This document shows positions 1 to 6,906 of a stretch of 37,849 nucleotides of DNA, piece after piece. This DNA comes from Polyangiaceae bacterium (GTDB taxonomy: Bacteria; Myxococcota_A; Polyangia; Polyangiales; Polyangiaceae), in assembly GCA_025937785.1 (NCBI GenBank), contig JAICQQ010000061.1, positions 1-37,849 on the forward strand, in the 5' to 3' direction. Under the pieces are notes generated by a model. The model was given only the letters and a program-made list of their open reading frames with translations, was not told the DNA's origin and made no database searches. Every line of letters starts with the position of its first letter. Within the stretch, counting starts at the first letter, position 1. The position numbers and the translations under genes are program-made.

Positions 1-221
1 ACTGGACTGCGGGAGAGCGTGAGCGGCGGCAGGTCGCTGAGGGAGTGGGAACGGGGGGCGCGCCTTGGGCTGTCGGCGGCCGGGGCTGAAGACTCATTGC
101 CTCGAGTGCATTGCCTCGAGTGCTGTGACAATCACCGCTTCTCGGAAGCGAGATGTGTAGGGTCCTGAGACCGGGATAGCCTCTAAGCCGGACGGCAGCC
201 CGAGCCGACGACTCGAGTCGG
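1..221. other. Left edge, no gene assigned
   Basis: No gene can be supported here. Plus-strand frame 1 stays open from the window edge to a TGA at 166-168, so it could be the tail of a gene starting outside the window, but its 55 codons show no motif I recognise. The stretch also holds a 14-bp exact tandem duplication, listed separately. Confidence 0.4.
95..122. repeat. 14-bp exact tandem duplication
   Basis: CATTGCCTCGAGTG occurs twice in direct succession (95-108 and 109-122) with no mismatch. It lies outside any assigned gene, downstream of the minus-strand gene ending at 222. It is most simply a replication-slippage product. Each unit contains the palindrome CTCGAG, but no regulator is suggested. 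Confidence 0.9.
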
Positions 222-1682
222 TTAGCGTTTCGTCAATGCGCGAAGGAAGGTCTTCGCCTCGAGATTATCCGGGTCGAGCTTGACCGCGGCCTTCAGGCCC
301 TGCCGCGCGGTATCGATGTTCCCACGAGCGTGTGCGACGCGACCGTGCACGTAGAACGCAAATCCGTTGGTCCTGTCACGGCGGATGGTCTCGACGGCCA
401 ACTGATTCAGCGCTCCGAGCGCCTCGTCGATGCGCTCGGGGGGCTGCAGCAAGAAGCGCGCCCAGCCTTCGTACAACGCGTACTCCGGACACGAGGGATC
501 CCGCTCGACAGCGCCAGCAAATGCCCGCAGCGCCCGTGCCTGGTTCCCGGCCCTGTAGAACCGCTTCCCTTGCAGAAACAGCGTCTCGGCTTGCACGCGC
601 GCCTGGTTCCCCAAAGCGACCGCTGCCGGCGGGGGTGGCGTCGCCGTTGGTGCCGTTGGCGCCGCAGGCGCGGCGGGCGCGGCGGGCGCAGCGGGCGCAG
701 CCGTAGAGCGCGGCGTGTTCACTACGGATCGCTTGACCGGCGGAGGAGCCTCGGAAGCCACGGGGGACGCCGCAACCTGGGGCGGTGCGGGATGGGGCGG
801 GACTTGCACCGCCTGCAAGAAGGGCGATGACAGGCGCCGGCGCGCCGAATCGGACTGGATCACGGCGGGTCGTGTGGGGTGAGGCTGCTGGCGCAAATCT
901 CGCCGCGCCTTGTAGAGGCGCACCCCGTCGGTCAACAGCAGCGCCACGATCACCTGGCTCGCGTGAAGCACGTCGAGGAAACCGGTGTGGATCAGATCTT
1001 CGACCGTCTTCGAGCCGTCGATGTTGCCGATGTAGCGACGCTCCGCGGGCTGCAGCGCGTACAGCGCCGCCGTCTCGTCGGGCGGCGAGGTGAGCTCGGC
1101 GAAAGCCTGCGCATCGGGGCCCCACACGCCCTGAGTGCGCGCTAGATCGTAGTAGGACTTGACCCCCGCCAGCACCATCGGCTCGACCTGGCACGGGTAG
1201 TTGGCGACAGGGCCCACCGCCTCCTCGCCGGGGCGGAAGGTGACCAGGGGCTCTTGCGGCTCCATGCACGCGATCACCGCCGCCCTCACCTGCTGCTCGA
1301 GCCGCGTGTGCACCTGCTCGTGCCTGACGAAGCCGAGCGTCATGGCAACCTCCGCAAATCGCATCTGCTCGCTTTCGAACAACTCTTCGGTCATGCGTGC
1401 GATCACGGCCTCGTACTGCGCCTCGCTCAGCACGCCATCGGCCAGCAAGGTCCGCCCCAACGAGCCCGCGAGCGTGTTCCTGTCAGCGAATACGGGGATC
1501 CCCTGTCTCAAATACACGTCCGTGCTCACGCCATCGGACCGCACCGTCAGGATCCCCGAGCGGCGGGCTTGCCGGAGGGCCAACAGGTGATAGACGAAGG
1601 GCGCGTCGTGACAGCTGGACTCGAGGGGGCTGGCGCTTTCGGACACGCCCCATACGCTAGCAACCCAGTCGTGGTGCGGCAT
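222..1682 (-). CDS. DUF4388-type domain protein with C-terminal TPR repeats
   Basis: 486 residues. Residues ~25-75 (a leucine-rich helix, then SGILTV, then LRQGIPVFAD) match the DUF4388/PatA N-terminal pattern found in deltaproteobacterial and myxobacterial signalling proteins. Residues ~75-130 form a helical part. A long Pro/Ala-rich linker around 290-355, with several AAP repeats, leads to TPR-like helices from ~360 to the end (GKRFYRAGNQARALRAF; GRVAHARGNIDTARQGL). There is no signal peptide or membrane segment, so it should be a cytoplasmic scaffold or signalling adaptor. DUF4388 proteins often accompany kinases and motility systems, but the partner is not evident here. The ATG at 1682 has no convincing Shine-Dalgarno; a downstream start is possible. 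The domain family is fairly sure, the role is unknown. Confidence 0.8.
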   Translation of the reverse strand: MPHHDWVASVWGVSESASPLESSCHDAPFVYHLLALRQARRSGILTVRSDGVSTDVYLRQGIPVFADRNTLAGSLGRTLLADGVLSEAQYEAVIARMTEELFESEQMRFAEVAMTLGFVRHEQVHTRLEQQVRAAVIACMEPQEPLVTFRPGEEAVGPVANYPCQVEPMVLAGVKSYYDLARTQGVWGPDAQAFAELTSPPDETAALYALQPAERRYIGNIDGSKTVEDLIHTGFLDVLHASQVIVALLLTDGVRLYKARRDLRQQPHPTRPAVIQSDSARRRLSSPFLQAVQVPPHPAPPQVAASPVASEAPPPVKRSVVNTPRSTAAPAAPAAPAAPAAPTAPTATPPPPAAVALGNQARVQAETLFLQGKRFYRAGNQARALRAFAGAVERDPSCPEYALYEGWARFLLQPPERIDEALGALNQLAVETIRRDRTNGFAFYVHGRVAHARGNIDTARQGLKAAVKLDPDNLEAKTFLRALTKR

Positions 1683-1762
1683 GCAGCCGACCCAGAACGG
1701 TGGGAGATCGCGCTACAGCCCCCTTCACGGCGGGCTGCTTCGAACCCGGGGTTCGCCGGAAC

Positions 1763-2038
1763 CTAGTGCCAGGCGTCCGCGACGCGTACGGGCTGCCCGG
1801 TGCGATCGTGCTCGCTCAATAGCCCCATCGCCTGTGTCACACAGCCGGTGCAGGAGGCGTAACGGGAGCCGTGCTGGCAGCGCAAATAGCGGGCCGAAGT
1901 CGGCGCCCGGGTAAACTCGGACGGATCGATGTGACGGCCGCAAGCGACGCAGTGAATGTGTGCTGCGTGGCCGGTGGGGACTTCACGAGCTTCGACCGCC
2001 TTGCGTTCTCGTCGGGTCAAGCGTTTCTCGCGCTTCAT
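1763..2038 (-). CDS. Small zinc-ribbon-like protein
   Basis: 91 residues from the ATG at 2038. The N-terminus is very basic (MKREKRLTRRERKAVEAR). It is followed by H-x-x-CVACGRHIDP and, further on, a CQHG...CTGC cluster. The paired CxxC-type motifs look like a treble-clef or zinc-ribbon metal site. There is no signal peptide. An upstream in-frame start at 2083 would add 15 residues, but the conserved-looking part begins at the basic segment, so I chose 2038. It could be a nucleic-acid-binding or small regulatory protein. I do not recognise a named family. It is transcribed away from the lipoprotein gene at 2260, with 221 bp between them. Confidence 0.65.
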   Translation of the reverse strand: MKREKRLTRRERKAVEAREVPTGHAAHIHCVACGRHIDPSEFTRAPTSARYLRCQHGSRYASCTGCVTQAMGLLSEHDRTGQPVRVADAWH

Positions 2039-2259
2039 GAGGCTCGGTCTAGCTCGACCCCGGGTGGCACCACAACTTCTCACCGCGCCGTTGAGCGCGA
2101 TTGCTCCCCACGGTTGGCCGATTGGCCACCCAGAGTCGCTGTGTCCCGAACGGATCTAGGGGCGGCGTGACCGAAGCGTGGAGCGTGATCCCGCCCCGCT
2201 GGTGCTTGGCCGTCGCCAAATTGTGGGCCCTGCGCGGCGGTTCGGCTTACCCACGAGGG

Positions 2260-3135
2260 ATGAAGCGGCTGGCCCTCCTCGGGGCGATCACTCTGAGCCT
2301 CGGCGCCTGCGAGCCCGCGGGCGGCCCCACGCGCGCGCGCGACGCCGAGCCCGAGGCGCCCAGCGCAGACCCGCTGCTCTACCGATCGCGCCAGGTCGCC
2401 CACCGACTCGAGGCGGCGCTCTCGCGCCTCGCCGAACCCATGCCGGCCGTCAGCAAGTTCCACACCACTCCCTGCCCGGACGGCGAGCTGAGCGCACGAG
2501 TCACTGAGGGTGCCGGAAGCACCTTGGCGCTCGGCATCCACGACGCGCGCTACGAGGCGCGTTCGCTATTTCCGCTCGAGCTGCTGGCGCCGCTCGAGCC
2601 GCCGGCGCCCACGCTCGATCGCTACTTCGAGGTCGATCCTCGCGCGGAGGCGCTCCCCGGTGCAGCGACACGCCTGGGTCGGCTGCTGCGCTCGGAAGCG
2701 GACGCCCGAGCGGCAGAGCATGAAGTCGACGCGCTCGAGCGGTATCGCTACAAAGGCGTGTTCCACATCACCTTGTTCAAGAAGCCCCACTTGATCCGCA
2801 AAGAAAATCGCAGAAAGCGCGAGTGGACCCGGGGCGTTTTCGAAGCCTGGCTGGTGGTGTACGACATCGACACGAGTCAGAGCTTGTGCCAGGTGCGGGT
2901 ATCCACGCTGAGCGACGTCGAGGGCGAGCCCATCACGATCCGCTTGCGACCCGACACCCAGCGCAAGCTGGTGAGAGAGCTGGGGCAACAACTGTACGCG
3001 GAGAGCGTAGAAGCGCTCGGCAGCATCACCCGAGTGCTGCGGCTCGACCCACCCGAAATCGCCCCCGCCGACAAGAAGCTTGCTAGCCTACCGACAGCGC
3101 TCGGCGACCCGCGTCATTCGCCGGGCAGGCAGTAG
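2260..3135 (+). CDS. Predicted lipoprotein of unknown function
   Basis: 291 residues from the ATG at 2260. The N-terminus MKRLALLGAITLSLGAC is a type II signal peptide with a Cys at 17, so the mature protein should be a lipid-anchored envelope protein. The frame remains open upstream to 2101, but only this start gives the signal peptide. The mature part is mixed alpha/beta and includes YRYKGVFHITLFKKPHLIRK and a segment with WLVVYDIDTSQSLCQVRV; no known domain is recognisable. The 3' end overlaps the convergent gene at 3114-3419 by 22 bp. Function unknown. Confidence 0.75.
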   Translation: MKRLALLGAITLSLGACEPAGGPTRARDAEPEAPSADPLLYRSRQVAHRLEAALSRLAEPMPAVSKFHTTPCPDGELSARVTEGAGSTLALGIHDARYEARSLFPLELLAPLEPPAPTLDRYFEVDPRAEALPGAATRLGRLLRSEADARAAEHEVDALERYRYKGVFHITLFKKPHLIRKENRRKREWTRGVFEAWLVVYDIDTSQSLCQVRVSTLSDVEGEPITIRLRPDTQRKLVRELGQQLYAESVEALGSITRVLRLDPPEIAPADKKLASLPTALGDPRHSPGRQ

Positions 3136-3419
3136 TCTTTGCGTGCGCTCTGTTCCGGATCTTTGCCGCAGTAATAGCCCTCGCAGCAATCAGCGTCCGA
3201 GGCGCACTCTCCGGAGCACTCGTCGACGGCGTCCTCGTCAGGGTTCGCCATGGGATCGGGCGGCGGCTTTTCTTGCTCCTTCGAGTTCTTCTCGTATTCC
3301 TCGAGCGTGAGTGCCGAGGGATCCGTTTTTGGCTGGCTGCCGCTGCAGGCGGCGATCAGACCCGACGCCGCGACCATGCCCAACACAAAAGCCAAGCTCA
3401 CGATGGTTTTCCCTCGCAT
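3114..3419 (-). CDS. Small Cys-rich lipoprotein
   Basis: 101 residues from the ATG at 3419; the longer frame to 3497 would bury the signal peptide. The signal peptide contains VLGMVAASGLIAAC with the lipobox Cys at about 23. After a Lys/Glu/Pro-rich spacer, a C-terminal module holds eight Cys in the pattern C-x3-C-x5-CC-x4-C and onward (ECSGECASDADCCEGYYCG). This resembles the small disulfide-knotted Cys modules (Dickkopf/colipase-like) common in myxobacterial exported proteins. It should sit on the envelope as a lipoprotein; its partner is unknown. The stop lies inside the convergent lipoprotein gene (22-bp tail-to-tail overlap). Confidence 0.75.
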   Translation of the reverse strand: MRGKTIVSLAFVLGMVAASGLIAACSGSQPKTDPSALTLEEYEKNSKEQEKPPPDPMANPDEDAVDECSGECASDADCCEGYYCGKDPEQSARKDYCLPGE

Positions 3420-3554
3420 TCTTCGGACTATAACAAGAACGAGCGCGTCACACGAGACTTCGAACACGCTTCTCAGGGCCAAAAAATGCGCGCGCACGGA
3501 AATCCGGGCCGAGCGTTCCCTGAGCGAGCCCTGCTACACTCCCGCCTCGCACCC

Positions 3555-5420
3555 ATGAGCGCCTCCGCGGCAAAACTGGCGACCCGAGTCATCGGCTGGC
3601 AGCTGACCTTTTCCGCGGCTACCGCTGGGGTGCTCGCGATGTTGTCGTCGTCGCTGCTGCTATTGTCGGGTGCGGCCGCCATCCAGAGCGCGATCGCGCT
3701 CAGCGCTTCGGTGCTCGTGGGCGGGACCATCGCCGCGGGCCACAGCTGGTGGCTCGCCTGGCGCCGGCGCTACCTGCTGCGCGCCTTGGCGGTGGGCTCG
3801 AAGGATATCGATTCCTTCGACCTCCCCAAGCTGAACGACGACCCGTGGCGCATCGTCAACGCCTGGACCGCCGTGACGCTGCTGTCGCTGGTGCTCTTCA
3901 CGACCGTCTGGCGCCCGATCATCATCGCACCCACCACGGGTCTCACGCTCGGTTTGCTGGGCTCGGTCATCGTTGCGACAGCAGCCTTGCCCCTGCTGGT
4001 GCTCGTGCGCCGAGAATTTCTGCGGGCTCTGGAATCGGCTCCGCCTGAAATCATGCGTGAGATCATCGAGACCAACGAGCGCATGGGACGTCTGCGGGGC
4101 CGGATCTCACGCCGGCTGTTGGCGGCGTTGGCCACACCGGTGCTGTTCCTGTCGATCGGGTCCGCGCTGATCGCCAACGCCCACCTGCGGGAGGCCGACG
4201 AACGGAACCGCGAGGAAACCGCGCGCGCCCTGGCCCGAGCCACGCTGGAGCGGATGCCAGGCCCGATCGCGGACGCCGGCCTTGGCCAAGCGCTGCAGGC
4301 CGCCGAGCGCTTGGGCTTCAACGCGCGGCTGCACCATCAACCCGCGGGCTACCTGGTCTCCCGCCAGACGGAGGGCCGCGTCAGCTTGGTATCTCCGCTC
4401 GACGCCGGCAGCGCCGAGGTTCGGTTTCACGGCTCGACGGTGAGTGTTCTGGGGACCGAGGCGTTCATCGTAGCGCTGCTCGCGATCGTCGCCGCGGCGT
4501 CCATCGGCATCGTGCTGGCGCGCCTACTCTCGAACGACCTCCGAACCGCGAACCTGGGGGTACGCATGCTGGGCACGGACGCAGCCCTCGAAGGCACCCG
4601 AGTCATGAAGCCGGCCCGCTTCTGGGCGGTGGCAGAGCTCGGGCGCGCCATCGAGCTGCTGGCGCAGCGGTTTCGTCAGTTCGCCCACGCGCAGGAGCGT
4701 TCGATCGAAGCCCGGGAATCCGCCACGCGGATGCGCGGCCTCTTCTTCGCGAGTGTCAGCCACGATCTGAAGAGCCCGCTGAACGCCATCCTCGGCTTTG
4801 CCGAACTCGTGCGGCGCACGGAACAGCTGACCCACGGCCAGCTCGAGAGTCTCGATCTGATCGTGCGGCGCGGACGCGAGCTGTTGGCTCTGATCGAAAC
4901 CATCCTGGACGCCGCACGCGTCGAGGCGGGGCAGCTGACGCTGGTGAAAGAGCGAGAGAGCATCGAGGACTTGCTCGCGCTTGCGATCGAGAAGGGCAAA
5001 GACCTGAGTTATGACAGCGAAGTGATCGTGCTGAGCGAGATCTCCGACGGCCTACCGTTGTTCTACTGCGATCGCACGCGCTTGGCGCAAGCGCTGGCCA
5101 CCCTCATCGGGCACGCTCGGCGTTCTGCGGTGCGGCCGAGTATGCGCGTGCGCGCCGGCGTTCGGCTGCCCACCCAGCGCCCGCAGCCCACGCTGTACAA
5201 GCGCAAGTTGCGCATCGATATCGAGGTACCGAGTCCCCGCTTCACCGCGCACGAGCTCGAAGCGATGCTGAACCCCGAGCGCCAACCGGGACAGCACCGC
5301 GGCCTCGCCCTGGGCCTGCGCCTCGCGCGATCGATCGTCGAACACCACGGCGGCCGCGTGCGTGTCACGGGCCGCACCGTCACCGAACCCGCCTTCCTCG
5401 TCGAACTCCCCCTCAGCTGA
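3555..5420 (+). CDS. Orphan membrane histidine kinase with degenerate ATPase domain
   Basis: 621 residues from the ATG at 3555. The N-terminal ~220 residues contain several hydrophobic segments (about 17-38, 43-68, 103-150, 195-215). A periplasmic-size loop, another membrane segment (~297-320), a HAMP-like linker and a HisKA dimerisation domain follow. The H-box is intact (ASVSHDLKSPLNAILGF, His403). The C-terminal HATPase region is degenerate: the N-box Asn position reads TLIGHARRSA (~515-525), and no DxGxG G1 motif is visible where VPSPRF stands (~558-565). Only a G2-like GLALGLRLARSIVEHHGG remains. No response regulator gene adjoins it. It may be phosphorylated in trans, act as a phosphatase, or signal without ATP turnover. 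Family assignment is firm, activity uncertain. Confidence 0.85.
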   Translation: MSASAAKLATRVIGWQLTFSAATAGVLAMLSSSLLLLSGAAAIQSAIALSASVLVGGTIAAGHSWWLAWRRRYLLRALAVGSKDIDSFDLPKLNDDPWRIVNAWTAVTLLSLVLFTTVWRPIIIAPTTGLTLGLLGSVIVATAALPLLVLVRREFLRALESAPPEIMREIIETNERMGRLRGRISRRLLAALATPVLFLSIGSALIANAHLREADERNREETARALARATLERMPGPIADAGLGQALQAAERLGFNARLHHQPAGYLVSRQTEGRVSLVSPLDAGSAEVRFHGSTVSVLGTEAFIVALLAIVAAASIGIVLARLLSNDLRTANLGVRMLGTDAALEGTRVMKPARFWAVAELGRAIELLAQRFRQFAHAQERSIEARESATRMRGLFFASVSHDLKSPLNAILGFAELVRRTEQLTHGQLESLDLIVRRGRELLALIETILDAARVEAGQLTLVKERESIEDLLALAIEKGKDLSYDSEVIVLSEISDGLPLFYCDRTRLAQALATLIGHARRSAVRPSMRVRAGVRLPTQRPQPTLYKRKLRIDIEVPSPRFTAHELEAMLNPERQPGQHRGLALGLRLARSIVEHHGGRVRVTGRTVTEPAFLVELPLS

Positions 5421-5438
5421 CCCATTGCGAGCCCGGAG

Positions 5439-5460
5439 TATTCCTGGACTATTCCTGGAC
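5439..5460. repeat. 11-bp tandem duplication
   Basis: TATTCCTGGAC is repeated exactly, 5439-5449 and 5450-5460, in the short gap between the convergent histidine kinase and ABC1 genes. It is probably slippage; no terminator structure is evident in it. Confidence 0.85.
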
Positions 5461-5543
5461 CGGCGCTAGCCCCCGGCAAGCACTCGCCGCCGGACGCTGG
5501 CGAGCCTCTGCTCGGGATGCTGGCGATGCTTGGGCGTCGCGAG

Positions 5544-6812
5544 CTAGCCGGGGCCGAGGAAAGCGAGTTCGGTGGCGCGGTAATCGACCTCGACGTCCAA
5601 GCGGGCGAGCACCGAGTAAAAGCCGAACTGCAGTCGATTCATGAACACCATGTGGGGAGGCAGCGGTACGAAGCTTTTGTCGCGGGCAAGCATGACTTGC
5701 TTCAGCTCTTGAATCTGTTGGACGAGGCCGGCGACGTAGCGACGCGTGATATGAAAGGGCGACGCGAACAGCGGCTCGAAGCATTGCCTCGTGTAGTCGA
5801 GCGCGACGTCCTGGTACTTGCCACCTCGCAGCTCCAAGAGCTCGACGATGCGGCGTTCGAACCCCGCTGCGTCGCCGCTGAGGGCAGCGTGGTGCACGCG
5901 CCGCGCGCGCGCGAGCTGCGTGTCTTCGAGCGGCTGCACGCAGCCGAAGTCGAGAAATGTCACCGTGCCGTCGGGATGGAACAAGTAGTTGCCGGGGTGC
6001 GGATCGGCGTTGAAGACGCCACCCACCAAGTAGCCCTTGAACACGAAGCGCCAGAGCGTTTCCGCATACTGGCGCCGGAGTTCTACGCTCGCGCCCTGCG
6101 CTTGTGCCAGGCTCGCGCCTCGCGCCAGTTCCGTGGTCAGCACCCGGCGGCTGGAGCGCTCCGCGATGACTCGGGGAATCTTGATCGCGCTGTCGCCGGC
6201 GTGCACCTCCGCGAAGTAGCGTTGGCGCTCGGCTTCGAGCGTGTAGTCGAGCTCTTCGCGAAAGCGCTGGCGCACTACCTCCAACACGGCGCGGGCGTTC
6301 ATCGCCTTCGGTCCCAGGAGCGAGACTACGGACTCGAGCATGCCCGCGTTGTTCAGATCGCTTTCGATGGCCTCGTCGATGCGTGCGTGCTGGACCTTGA
6401 CCGCCACCTCGCGCCCGTCGAGGAGCCGCGCCCAGTGCACCTGTCCAATCGAAGCGCTCGCGATCGGCTCATCACGGAACTCCAAGAACAGATCGCCAAG
6501 CTTCGCGTCGAGCTCCTGCTCGATCAGCGCGTGCACGGCATCGACGCTGCTGGTCGGGGCATCGCGCTGGAGCGGCTGCATCGCTTGCTCGAACGCCGTG
6601 CGCTGGGACTCGGGCAGGAAGCCGTCGACGTAGCTCAGCATCTGGCCGACCTTGGCGGGCAGCCCCCGCAGCGTCCCGAGCACCTCAGCGGCGCGTTCGG
6701 CAGTCGCCGCCGAACGCTTCGACAACAGCACCGATGCCCCCGTGCGAGCGCCCACACCTGCCATGCGAACCAGGCGAACCAGGCGACTCACGGGAACTTC
6801 GCGTTCCGACAT
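5544..6812 (-). CDS. ABC1/AarF (UbiB-like) atypical kinase
   Basis: 422 residues, an ABC1/AarF-family protein-kinase-like ATPase. The diagnostic KxGQ motif is PAKVGQMLS (~52-60). The Ala-rich nucleotide loop reads ASASIGQVH, followed by VAVKVQ with the conserved Lys. The catalytic-loop equivalent is DPHPGNYLF, and the metal-binding DFG is FLDFG. All key residues are present, so it should bind nucleotide. It is shorter than proteobacterial UbiB (~540 aa) and lacks its C-terminal membrane helices. A direct ubiquinone role is therefore not shown; relatives of this size occur in myxobacteria as quinone- or lipid-linked ATPases of unknown substrate. It lies 94 bp downstream of the GH94 gene on the same strand and may share its transcript. 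Confidence 0.85.
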   Translation of the reverse strand: MSEREVPVSRLVRLVRMAGVGARTGASVLLSKRSAATAERAAEVLGTLRGLPAKVGQMLSYVDGFLPESQRTAFEQAMQPLQRDAPTSSVDAVHALIEQELDAKLGDLFLEFRDEPIASASIGQVHWARLLDGREVAVKVQHARIDEAIESDLNNAGMLESVVSLLGPKAMNARAVLEVVRQRFREELDYTLEAERQRYFAEVHAGDSAIKIPRVIAERSSRRVLTTELARGASLAQAQGASVELRRQYAETLWRFVFKGYLVGGVFNADPHPGNYLFHPDGTVTFLDFGCVQPLEDTQLARARRVHHAALSGDAAGFERRIVELLELRGGKYQDVALDYTRQCFEPLFASPFHITRRYVAGLVQQIQELKQVMLARDKSFVPLPPHMVFMNRLQFGFYSVLARLDVEVDYRATELAFLGPG

Positions 6813-6906
6813 CGGCTCGAATATGCGACCGAAGGCGCCGAATCGGAAGCAGAAACCTCGAGTACGGCGCGCCCGTGTGGGAAGCGCCCGAGCCTCGTGC
6901 GAGACC

